A stretch of 10,185 bases of DNA from Scatosoma sp045652965 (GTDB taxonomy: Bacteria; Bacillota; Clostridia; Christensenellales; Borkfalkiaceae): positions 1 to 10,185 of the forward strand of contig JAZOLI010000074.1 of assembly GCA_045652965.1 (NCBI GenBank), given 5' to 3'. The position numbers were made by a program, and so were the translations under genes. This document shows, piece after piece, positions 1-5,920 of this stretch. Each line of letters opens with the position of its first letter. Position 1 is the first letter of the stretch. The notes below the pieces were generated by a model. The model was not told where the DNA came from, did no database searches, and was given only the letters and a program-made list of their open reading frames with translations.

Positions 1-24
1 TATCGCTTGCATTTCTTTTTCCAT
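1..24 (-). CDS. Possible 5' end of a gene leaving the window
   Basis: An ATG at 24-22 opens a frame reading M-E-K-E-M-Q-A-I before the window ends, with a second in-frame ATG at 12-10. Only eight codons are visible, so no family can be assigned. The case rests mainly on context: a good extended -10 promoter lies just upstream (39-67) and two terminators isolate it from spoIIID. The first ATG has no Shine-Dalgarno sequence. The second has a weak GGA-type match about 8 nt upstream, so it may be the true start. In Bacillus subtilis spoIIID is followed by mbl, but nothing visible here supports or excludes that identity. Confidence 0.3.
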
Positions 25-38
25 CTTTCGTTTTTTTT

Positions 39-67
39 ATTATATCATATTTTAAGAAAAAAAGCAA
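39..67 (-). promoter_or_regulatory. Sigma-A extended -10 promoter for the next gene
   Basis: On the minus strand a perfect TATAAT (39-44) is preceded by TGA, giving a TGnTATAAT extended -10. A weak -35, TTGCTT (62-67), lies at 17-bp spacing. The -35 sits inside the 3' arm of the terminator hairpin at 64-86, so termination and initiation signals overlap. Predicted initiation is near base 32, giving a leader of under 25 nt for the partial gene at the window edge. Confidence 0.55.
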
Positions 68-86
68 GCTTATTCCCACAACTTGC
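57..86 (-). terminator. Second of two tandem intrinsic terminators after spoIIID
   Basis: On the minus strand GCAAGTT (80-86) pairs with AGCTTGC-side bases (64-70). This gives a stem of about 7 bp including one G-T wobble, with a loop of about 9 nt. Seven T residues follow directly (57-63). The stem is only moderately GC-rich, so it is weaker than its neighbour at 87-127, whose T-run it abuts. Confidence 0.6.
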
Positions 87-127
87 AAAAAAATCGGCAG
101 TTTGCACAATTTGTAAAACGCCGATTT
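87..127 (-). terminator. Intrinsic terminator of spoIIID
   Basis: Minus-strand arms AAATCGGC (120-127) and GCCGATTT (91-98) form an 8-bp perfect stem. The stem extends inward through GTTT/AAAC after a one-base bulge. The hairpin runs straight into seven T residues (87-93). It begins 23 nt after the spoIIID stop codon and is a textbook Rho-independent terminator for spoIIID and any read-through from the topoisomerase genes. Confidence 0.85.
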
Positions 128-150
128 AACCATATAGCCTAAACGAAACT

Positions 151-408
151 TTAATGATTTTCGTCCTTTTTATATTTTTTTTGCGTAGCAATTCCGCCGC
201 GGATATGCCGCTCGCTTAAATTTCGCTCCAACACATCTCGCGTCCGCTCAAAAAGATCTTCGTCGATATATTTCAAACGCTCGGATACGTCTTTATGTAC
301 CGTTGATTTACTAATGGAAAAATGCGCGGAACACGCCCTGACGGTACACCCCGTCGTCACGATATACTCCGCGCACTTCTTTGCTCTTTCTTCAATATAA
401 TCCCACAA
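151..408 (-). CDS. spoIIID: Sporulation transcriptional regulator SpoIIID
   Basis: An 85-residue DNA-binding protein matching SpoIIID, the mother-cell regulator that, in Bacillus subtilis, acts after sigma-E to activate and repress many sporulation genes. The family signature is clear: M-x-D-Y-I-x-E-R at the N-terminus, a helix-turn-helix around residues 22-44 containing SKSTVHKD-SERL, and the basic C-terminal DNA-contacting stretch R-H-I-R-G-G-x-A-T-x-x-K-Y-K-K (67-81). It is slightly shorter than the 93-residue Bacillus protein, losing only the variable tail. The start codon is TTG. Position 408 is chosen because it aligns with the family N-terminus and has GGAGGT exactly 7 nt upstream; no in-frame ATG exists nearby. 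It lies 71 bp after parC with no terminator between them and is followed by two terminators. It implies that the organism forms endospores, or descends from ancestors that did. Confidence 0.96.
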   Translation of the reverse strand: MWDYIEERAKKCAEYIVTTGCTVRACSAHFSISKSTVHKDVSERLKYIDEDLFERTRDVLERNLSERHIRGGIATQKKYKKDENH

Positions 409-415
409 AATCCCG

Positions 416-421
416 ACCTCC
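416..421 (-). promoter_or_regulatory. Strong Shine-Dalgarno fixing the spoIIID TTG start
   Basis: GGAGGT on the minus strand, 7 nt before the TTG at 408-406. This near-perfect anti-16S match at ideal spacing supports the non-ATG start and may offset its weaker initiation. Confidence 0.85.
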
Positions 422-423
422 GC

Positions 424-439
424 ATTTCGTTTACGAAAT
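424..439 (-). repeat. 16-bp dyad in the spoIIID leader/start region
   Basis: ATTTCGT-TT-ACGAAAT on the plus strand, a perfect inverted repeat with 7-base arms and a 2-bp centre. It lies immediately downstream of the candidate -10 (440-447) and ends 2 bp before the Shine-Dalgarno. It has no T-run, so it is not a terminator. It could be an operator, or a small 5'-leader hairpin close to the ribosome binding site. Confidence 0.55.
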
Positions 440-468
440 ATATTATGTCGGTTTTGTTTAGATTATAA
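440..468 (-). promoter_or_regulatory. Candidate sigma-E promoter of spoIIID
   Basis: On the minus strand TTATAAT (462-468) and CATAATAT (440-447) are separated by exactly 14 bp. The known sigma-E consensus is roughly a (G/T)(A/C)ATATT -35 and a CATACAAT -10 with 13-15 bp between. The matches here are 5/7 and 6/8. spoIIID is a sigma-E gene in Bacillus subtilis, which makes the assignment reasonable. TATAAT inside the -35 element could alternatively be read as a sigma-A -10, for which I see no good -35. Confidence 0.45.
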
Positions 469-479
469 CTGTTGTTGCA

Positions 480-2948
480 TTATTCGTCTTTTCTATACGG
501 CATTTGGATAACGCGCTCAATCGAGCCTTCCTTATAGCGTGAAAGCTTTTGCGCGCGATTGCTCGGCGACAAAATCGCTATACTTTCACTCGAAATTTCG
601 GAAATCGCTTGCGTTTTTTCAACAATCGCCAACATATACGGCGTTGTGACGTAGCCTACCGAAATCACACTTGCACCTTCGCGCAAACTTACAATCATCG
701 AACCCTTTCTATACCGTTTGGACGGTTCGACAAGCGAAGCGATTACGCGTTTAAACTTACCTTCGTCCGTTGCAATGACAATCTCCCCTTCGTCGGTGAT
801 TTGCTTCGTAAACACCACTTCGTCGCCGTCGCGAAGCATAATACCGCGCACACCCGTCGAAATTCTGCCTTGCGTGGGGATATCGTCCTTTAACGCATTC
901 AGGCAAATGCCTTCTTTAGTCGCAATCATGATCGTGGAATTTTCGCTAGGATCGTCTTCTTCCACGCCAATCACTTCATCTTCTTCGTTGAGTTTCACTG
1001 CTTGGAAGCTATCCTTACGTTGTTCATATTCCGCCCACTCAGACTTTTTAATCATGCCTTTCTTCGTGAAGAACAACAAGCTACCATAAGGCAACCGTTC
1101 GCCGATTTCAAAAAGCGCCACGACCTGTTCGCCCGTCTCCGCATCCTTGGCAAGCTCTTTGAGCGTTGCGCCTTCTTCGGTAAGTTTACACTCTAAATCG
1201 GGATCGGATATATCAATCTTGTGACAGTTCCCATAATTGGTAAACGCAAAAATGCGTTTATCCGTCGTCGTTTCAAGCGTTTTGAGCGCAATCACACGGG
1301 GATTGAACTTCCCGTCAATTGCTTTATCCAACGCTTCACGGTTTTTACCCGTAAGCACTTTAAACGTTTCATCCGCCGCATACACGAGCGTGCAAGGCAC
1401 ACCTGTTTTCTTTTCAGGCGCGGTGGAAACGAGCTCATCCGCTTCTTCGCGCGTGAACACGAGTTTAGATTTTCTCGGCGTGGGATACGCATTCTTGATC
1501 TCCGTGATTTCTTCTTTGACCACTTGAAGCTGCAAATCGCCACTCTTGGAAATTGCCGTAAGTTTTTTAATCGTCTTTTTCAGTTCTTTAAGCTCTTCTT
1601 CCAATTTAAAAATTTCAAGCTTGGTAAGGCGAGCAAGGCGCAAATCAAGGATCGCTTGCGCTTGCGTTTCGGAAATTTCAAAACGCGCCATAAGCTTGGC
1701 TCTCGCATCCGACGTGCTCTCCGATTTCTTAATAATCGCAATCACTTCGTCGATATTTTGCACGGCAACGATCAAGCCTTCTAAGATATGGCAACGTTGC
1801 TCCGCTTGTTTTAAATCGAAAAGCGTTCTCTTTTTTACGATTTTTTGTTGATATTTTACGTAATGACGGATAATTTCCATCAAGCCGAGTTGTTGCGGCT
1901 TACCATCGGCAATCACAACCATGTTGATACCGAACGTCACTTCCAAATCGCTATATTTATATAAGCATTTCAAGATTGCATCGATATCGGCATCCTTTTT
2001 CACGCGAATAACCGCGCGCATACCCGTTCTATCCGATTCGTCGGCAACGTGATCAATTCCGTCGAGCTCCTTTTCCTTTTCGTCGCAAAGTTCCACGATT
2101 TTACGCAAGAGTTGCGCCTTATTCACTTGATAAGGAAGTTCCGTGATCACGAGATTGGTTTTGCCGTTATCCGTCTTTTCCGCGTGAATTTTTGCGCGAA
2201 GCGTGATTTTACCACGACCTGTTTTATAGGCTTGAATAAGCTCGTTGGCAAGAATAACGCCGCCTGTGGGAAAATCGGGACAAGGAATATGCTCCATCAT
2301 TTCTTCAAGCGAAATGGCTGGATTGTCGATATACGCCACCACACCGTTGATCACTTCTTCCAAATTGTGCGTGGGAATGTTGGTCGCAAGACCAACGGCA
2401 ATGCCCGAAGCACCATTTACGAGCAAGTTGGGGAAACGGCCGGGAAGCACGTCAGGTTCTTTTAAGCTATCGTCGAAGTTTAAGGAAAAACTAACCGTTT
2501 CTTTATCAATATCACGCAAAAGTTCGAGCGCAAGGGGTTGCATACGCGCTTCCGTATAACGCATAGCCGCCGCAGGATCTCCATCGGCCGAACCGAAGTT
2601 TCCGTGCCCGTCCACGAGCGAGTTGCCCATATTGAAATCCTGCGCCATACGCACCATAGCATCATAAACGGAGCTATCGCCGTGGGGGTGAAATTTACCC
2701 ATACAGTCCCCGACGATTCTCGCGCTTTTTTTGTGCGGTTTATCGGGCGTTAAGCCCATTTCGTGCATGGTGTATAAAATACGGCGTTGCACGGGTTTTA
2801 AACCGTCTTCTACGCGCGGCAGTGCGCGATCCAAGATAACGAATTCTGCATACGGCAACATGGACGTATGCATAACCTTTTCGAGCGGTTCAACAAACAG
2901 CTGCCCCGTCGGTTCAATCATTTCGGGTTCTTTCTTATTTTTCGCCAT
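480..2948 (-). CDS. parC: DNA topoisomerase IV subunit A (GyrA/ParC family)
   Basis: An 822-residue A subunit of a type IIA topoisomerase, which cleaves and rejoins both strands of the gate DNA while the partner ParE supplies ATP turnover. The N-terminal winged-helix domain has the active-site Arg130-Tyr131 in AAAMRYTEARM. The quinolone-pocket residues equivalent to Escherichia coli GyrA Ser83 and Asp87 are Ser92 and Asp96, both wild-type. Tower and coiled-coil regions follow, to about residue 490. The C-terminal part (about 515-822) shows pinwheel blade motifs, including STGVRGI. I find no Q-(R/K)-R-G-G-(R/K)-G GyrA box; the expected place, just before DKRIFAF (563-569), reads unrelated residues. 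That argues for decatenation/relaxation activity rather than supercoiling. The ATG at 2948 overlaps the end of parE by 14 bp and has AAGGAG (2956-2961) 7 nt upstream. In databases such Clostridia proteins are often labelled gyrase A, so the symbol is less certain than the family. Confidence 0.85.
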   Translation of the reverse strand: MAKNKKEPEMIEPTGQLFVEPLEKVMHTSMLPYAEFVILDRALPRVEDGLKPVQRRILYTMHEMGLTPDKPHKKSARIVGDCMGKFHPHGDSSVYDAMVRMAQDFNMGNSLVDGHGNFGSADGDPAAAMRYTEARMQPLALELLRDIDKETVSFSLNFDDSLKEPDVLPGRFPNLLVNGASGIAVGLATNIPTHNLEEVINGVVAYIDNPAISLEEMMEHIPCPDFPTGGVILANELIQAYKTGRGKITLRAKIHAEKTDNGKTNLVITELPYQVNKAQLLRKIVELCDEKEKELDGIDHVADESDRTGMRAVIRVKKDADIDAILKCLYKYSDLEVTFGINMVVIADGKPQQLGLMEIIRHYVKYQQKIVKKRTLFDLKQAEQRCHILEGLIVAVQNIDEVIAIIKKSESTSDARAKLMARFEISETQAQAILDLRLARLTKLEIFKLEEELKELKKTIKKLTAISKSGDLQLQVVKEEITEIKNAYPTPRKSKLVFTREEADELVSTAPEKKTGVPCTLVYAADETFKVLTGKNREALDKAIDGKFNPRVIALKTLETTTDKRIFAFTNYGNCHKIDISDPDLECKLTEEGATLKELAKDAETGEQVVALFEIGERLPYGSLLFFTKKGMIKKSEWAEYEQRKDSFQAVKLNEEDEVIGVEEDDPSENSTIMIATKEGICLNALKDDIPTQGRISTGVRGIMLRDGDEVVFTKQITDEGEIVIATDEGKFKRVIASLVEPSKRYRKGSMIVSLREGASVISVGYVTTPYMLAIVEKTQAISEISSESIAILSPSNRAQKLSRYKEGSIERVIQMPYRKDE

Positions 2949-5136
2949 TTCCGCTCTCCTTTTTCTCCGTTTTTTCTATTTGATCCATAAACGCGTCGCG
3001 CTTGTTGAAGTTGGCGTATTTCGCCAAGAATTCCTTTCTACCCTCCACCTTATCGCCCATAAGCGTCGTGATCATTTTTTCCGCTTTCGCCGCGTCTTCC
3101 ACCGTCACTTGGATAAGGTTTCTCGTTGCAGGGTTCATGGTCGTTTCCCAAAGTTGTTCGGCGCTCATTTCACCAAGACCTTTATAGCGTTGCAGTTGAT
3201 ATCCTTTGCCGATTTTCTCAATCTTTTCATTGAGCTCCTTATCATCGTAGGCATATTCAACCTTGTCCCCCTTATACACCTTATACAAAGGCGGCATACC
3301 GATATACACGTAGCCCGCGTTGACGAGCGGACGCATATAGCGGAAGAAGAAGGTGAGCAAAATACAACGTATGTGCATACCATCCTGATCGGCATCCGAC
3401 AGGATAATCACTTTATGATAATTTGCTTTTTCTAAATTGAAATCGGGATCGATACCCGCGCCGATCGCGCTAATCATGGTGCGGATTTCTTCGTTTTCCA
3501 AAATTTGCGCAAGACGTTTTTTCTCAACGTTCAAAGGTTTTCCGCGGAGCGGAAAAATGGACTGGGTTTGACGAACACGCGCTTGCTTTGCCGTGCCGCC
3601 TGCCGAATCCCCTTCCACGATAAACATTTCGTTGGGTTCCGCCTTTTTCCCTGAGCAACCTGCAAGCTTACCAATCAAAGTAAGCCCGTCGATTTTCTTC
3701 GTTTTACGGATATTGTCCTTGGCTTCTTTCGCAGCAATACGCGTTTTTGCCGCGCCTTGCGCATTTTTAATGATTTCTTCCATCGTCTTTTTGTAGCCAC
3801 GGATGTTTTTAAACTCGTTAAAACCTTCGATCACCGCAGCTTCCACGGCAGGGCGCGCTTCGGTGTTGCCAAGCTTGGTTTTCGTTTGCCCTTCAAATTG
3901 CACAACCGCAAGCTTTACGGATAAAACAACCGTCAACCCTTCGCCAAAATCGTCGCCTTGGAAATTAGGGTCTTTATCTTTGAGCATACCATTGCTTCTT
4001 GCATATTCGTTTAAAACTCTCGTCAAGCCCGAATGGAAGCCCACTTCGTGATATCCGCCTTCGGGGGTGGGAATGTTGTTGACGAACGAGAACATCTTTT
4101 CACGATAACCCGTGTAATGTTGAATGGCAAACTCCACTTGGATATCGTTTTTCACCGTTGAATAATAAATGGGCGTAGCGTAGAGCTTTTTATCGCCGTC
4201 GTTTAAGCTTTTCACGTAGTCGGAAATACCGCCGTCGAATTTAAACGTCACGCGATAAGGCTCGCTTTCAAGGGCAAGCTCGTCCACCGTATCAAAAAGC
4301 GATTGTTGCGGCTCGCTTCCGCCCATATCAAACAAGCTTTCTTGTTCCACCGTTTCAATCGCTGTTTCTTCAAGCGTTTCGCCAGCCGTTTCGCTTTCAC
4401 CATCTTCATTTTCGCTTTCGTTTTCGCCAAACGCCGCGCGGCTACGACGCACTTCCGCCATAGAGATACGCTCGTCAATAAGCGTGATTTCCACGCCGCG
4501 ATTTAAAAAGGCAAGTTGGTTTAATCTTTCCTCCACCGTTTCCAAATCGAAATTCGTTTCCGAAAATACGCTCGCATCCGGCTTAAAGCGTATATACGAG
4601 CCTTGACGGTTGGTTTTGATGCCCGTATCTTCAAGCGGACCGTCGGGAATACCTGAATCCACCTTTTTCTTACGTTGATTATATTTCGAGTGGAAGCTCA
4701 TTTTATAAATGCGCTTATTGCGATAAATTTCAACGTTTAACCATTCGGAAAGCGCGTTGGTGACCGAAGCGCCTACGCCGTGCAAACCGCCCGAATATTC
4801 ATAGTTCCCTTGTCCGAATTTACCGCCTGCATGCAATTTCGTAAAAACAAGTTGAACACCCGAAACCTTTTCTTTCGGGTGTATATCTACGGGAATGCCG
4901 CGTCCGTTATCTTCTACGGAAGCGCTTCCATCTTCATGAAGGGTCACTTTCACCTTGTTTGCGTAGCCGTTTGCCGCTTCGTCGATTGCGTTATCCACGA
5001 TTTCCCACAAAATGTGGTGCAAACCCTTAACGCCCGTTGAGCCGATATACATACCGGGACGCATACGCACCGCATCCAAGCCTTCGAGCACTTCCAAATT
5101 TTTTGCGCCGTATTCGTTCTTTACTTCTTTTGCCAT
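2935..5136 (-). CDS. parE: DNA topoisomerase IV subunit B (GyrB/ParE family)
   Basis: A 733-residue ATPase subunit of a type IIA topoisomerase; partner of the overlapping downstream parC. The GHKL ATPase domain shows Glu45 and Asn49 in W-E-I-V-D-N-A-I-D-E, DNGRGIP (76-82) and GGLHGVGAS (117-125). The transducer carries the QTK loop (417-419). The TOPRIM domain has EGDSAGG (508-514) and the metal-binding D-A-D-Q-D (581-585). RYKGLGEM and LMGD-VE-R near the C-terminus complete the family pattern. It is about 90 residues longer than typical Firmicutes GyrB/ParE (about 640), mostly because of an acidic insertion at about 225-292 holding two Q-x-S-L-F-D motifs. EGDSAGGT, with Thr, is ParE-like, and the A subunit lacks a GyrA box, hence topoisomerase IV. 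The start has GAGGG 4 nt upstream (5141-5145), and a strong promoter lies at 5171-5199. No signal peptide; cytoplasmic. Confidence 0.87.
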   Translation of the reverse strand: MAKEVKNEYGAKNLEVLEGLDAVRMRPGMYIGSTGVKGLHHILWEIVDNAIDEAANGYANKVKVTLHEDGSASVEDNGRGIPVDIHPKEKVSGVQLVFTKLHAGGKFGQGNYEYSGGLHGVGASVTNALSEWLNVEIYRNKRIYKMSFHSKYNQRKKKVDSGIPDGPLEDTGIKTNRQGSYIRFKPDASVFSETNFDLETVEERLNQLAFLNRGVEITLIDERISMAEVRRSRAAFGENESENEDGESETAGETLEETAIETVEQESLFDMGGSEPQQSLFDTVDELALESEPYRVTFKFDGGISDYVKSLNDGDKKLYATPIYYSTVKNDIQVEFAIQHYTGYREKMFSFVNNIPTPEGGYHEVGFHSGLTRVLNEYARSNGMLKDKDPNFQGDDFGEGLTVVLSVKLAVVQFEGQTKTKLGNTEARPAVEAAVIEGFNEFKNIRGYKKTMEEIIKNAQGAAKTRIAAKEAKDNIRKTKKIDGLTLIGKLAGCSGKKAEPNEMFIVEGDSAGGTAKQARVRQTQSIFPLRGKPLNVEKKRLAQILENEEIRTMISAIGAGIDPDFNLEKANYHKVIILSDADQDGMHIRCILLTFFFRYMRPLVNAGYVYIGMPPLYKVYKGDKVEYAYDDKELNEKIEKIGKGYQLQRYKGLGEMSAEQLWETTMNPATRNLIQVTVEDAAKAEKMITTLMGDKVEGRKEFLAKYANFNKRDAFMDQIEKTEKKESGNGEK
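4258..4464 (-). other. Acidic insertion in ParE with two sliding-clamp-like motifs
   Basis: This segment encodes roughly residues 225-293 of ParE. In the standard fold the strand ending T-L-I-D-E-R continues almost directly into the F-x-(F/Y)-(D/E)-G-G-I strand of the transducer. Here about 65 extra residues intervene. The first part (about 237-262, bases 4351-4428) is a low-complexity Glu/Ser/Asn/Thr run written in GAA-rich codons, the kind of tract that can grow by slippage. The second part has Q-E-S-L-F-D (265-270) and Q-Q-S-L-F-D (277-282), exactly 12 residues apart. The two copies use different synonymous codons for Ser (AGC, TCG) and Leu (TTG, CTT), so this is not a recent nucleotide duplication. 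It is expected to be disordered and surface-exposed. Confidence 0.7.
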
Positions 5137-5170
5137 TTTGCCCTCGTTCTTATTTTTTCTTCCAATTTAT

Positions 5171-5199
5171 ATTATAACATCTTTTTTTGAATTTTACAA
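5171..5199 (-). promoter_or_regulatory. Sigma-A extended -10 promoter of parE-parC
   Basis: On the minus strand: TTGTAA (5194-5199, 4/6 to the -35 consensus), a 17-bp spacer, then perfect TATAAT (5171-5176) preceded by TGT as an extended -10. Initiation is expected near 5164, giving a leader of about 28 nt before the parE ATG. This is the best promoter in the window and makes the topoisomerase pair independent of the helD unit. Confidence 0.75.
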
Positions 5200-5220
5200 A
5201 CGTTTGACGGAAAAAAATTC
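5189..5220 (-). repeat. Nested dyad over the parE promoter -35
   Basis: A perfect 10-bp palindrome, CAAACGTTTG (5197-5206), overlaps half of the -35 hexamer. It lies inside a wider inverted repeat, GAATTTT (5189-5195) with AAAATTC (5214-5220). No T-run follows in the minus direction, so it does not look like a terminator for the upstream hydrolase gene. Its position suits an operator that would block sigma-A access, but no known regulator site is recognised. Confidence 0.45.
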
Positions 5221-5230
5221 CTGCTTTTTG

Positions 5231-5920
5231 CTATATTTTCCACAAAATGTTCAATATTTCTTCAAAGCTAACCGCAATATGTTGTGGTTTCGCTTTTCCG
5301 TTTAGCGGCTTTTTCGCAGGATTAAACCATATGCTTTCAATGCCTGCTTCGTTTGCCGCTTTGATGTCGGCAGATAAGCTATCGCCTATCCAAACCGCCC
5401 TTTCTTTGTCGAAATTGGGGATATGAGAAAGCACGTAATCGGTGTAGCCTTTTGCAGGTTTATCAAAACCGATGCTTTGAGAAATGAACGCATCTTCAAT
5501 ATAATTCCAAAGCCTAGAAATCTCAAAGCGGGATTCTTGAATATACTTCGTGCCGTTCGTCACGATATACACCTTGCCCATTTTCCCAAGCTCCATTAAA
5601 AAGCTTTCCGCGCCCTTTAAATAGGTGGGATTTGTGGCAAGAGAATGTAGATATTGACGATTAAATTCTTCGCCGTCTACGCCTGCAATCCCAAGCTCCT
5701 TAAGATATAAAGGAAAACGCCTTTCTATCAGCTCGCTACGGGTAAGTTCGTTTCGCTCCAAGCTTTCCCAGAGCCCGTCGTTGAGCCTTTTATAAACGCT
5801 TGCATAATTGTCCTGCCAAGCAATTTTACAATTTTCAAAGGCAGCTTTGAGCGCCGTTGCGGAAGCGCCGTGAAAATCTAAAATCGTATCGTCGGCATCC
5901 ACTAAAAAAATCGTTTTCAT
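5231..5920 (-). CDS. YjjG-like HAD-family nucleotidase/phosphatase
   Basis: A 229-residue haloacid dehalogenase-superfamily phosphohydrolase. All four HAD motifs are present: D8-A-D10 (nucleophile and acid/base) in V-D-A-D-D-T, Thr121 in V-T-N-G-T, Lys154 in F-D-K-P, and G-D-S with Asp185 in W-I-G-D-S-L-S-A-D. A helical cap occupies about residues 15-100. The D-A-D-D/E-T-L/I-x-x-F start, overall length and motif spacing fit the YjjG group, known in Escherichia coli as a pyrimidine nucleoside 5'-monophosphatase acting on noncanonical nucleotides. Substrate cannot be read from sequence; other small-molecule phosphatases of the same subfamily remain possible. The ATG overlaps the helD stop as ATGA and has AAGGAG 6 nt upstream, so the two are very likely co-transcribed and translationally coupled. 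No terminator follows. Confidence 0.85.
   Translation of the reverse strand: MKTIFLVDADDTILDFHGASATALKAAFENCKIAWQDNYASVYKRLNDGLWESLERNELTRSELIERRFPLYLKELGIAGVDGEEFNRQYLHSLATNPTYLKGAESFLMELGKMGKVYIVTNGTKYIQESRFEISRLWNYIEDAFISQSIGFDKPAKGYTDYVLSHIPNFDKERAVWIGDSLSADIKAANEAGIESIWFNPAKKPLNGKAKPQHIAVSFEEILNILWKI

Noticed and set aside
480..2948. Calling the A subunit DNA gyrase GyrA
   Set aside because: No GyrA box can be found anywhere in the protein, and the expected site is occupied by unrelated residues; topoisomerase IV is the better reading.
2731..3435. A 234-codon open frame on the plus strand, and others such as 8498-9100 and 1221-1784
   Set aside because: They lie entirely antisense to well-supported genes (parE/parC, argS), show no recognisable family motifs, and reflect the codon composition of the true strand.
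4989..4997. TTATCCACG resembling a DnaA box
   Set aside because: It is a single copy inside parE, where it encodes the conserved ATP-site D-N-A-I-D segment. There is no cluster and no AT-rich unwinding region, so no replication origin is supported.
5177..5230. A terminator after the HAD hydrolase gene
   Set aside because: The inverted repeats here are not followed by a T-run on the minus strand; they sit on the parE promoter and are better read as operator-like.
5204..5238. A plus-strand promoter starting with TTGACG at 5204
   Set aside because: No acceptable -10 lies at 16-18 bp, and there is no plus-strand gene downstream.
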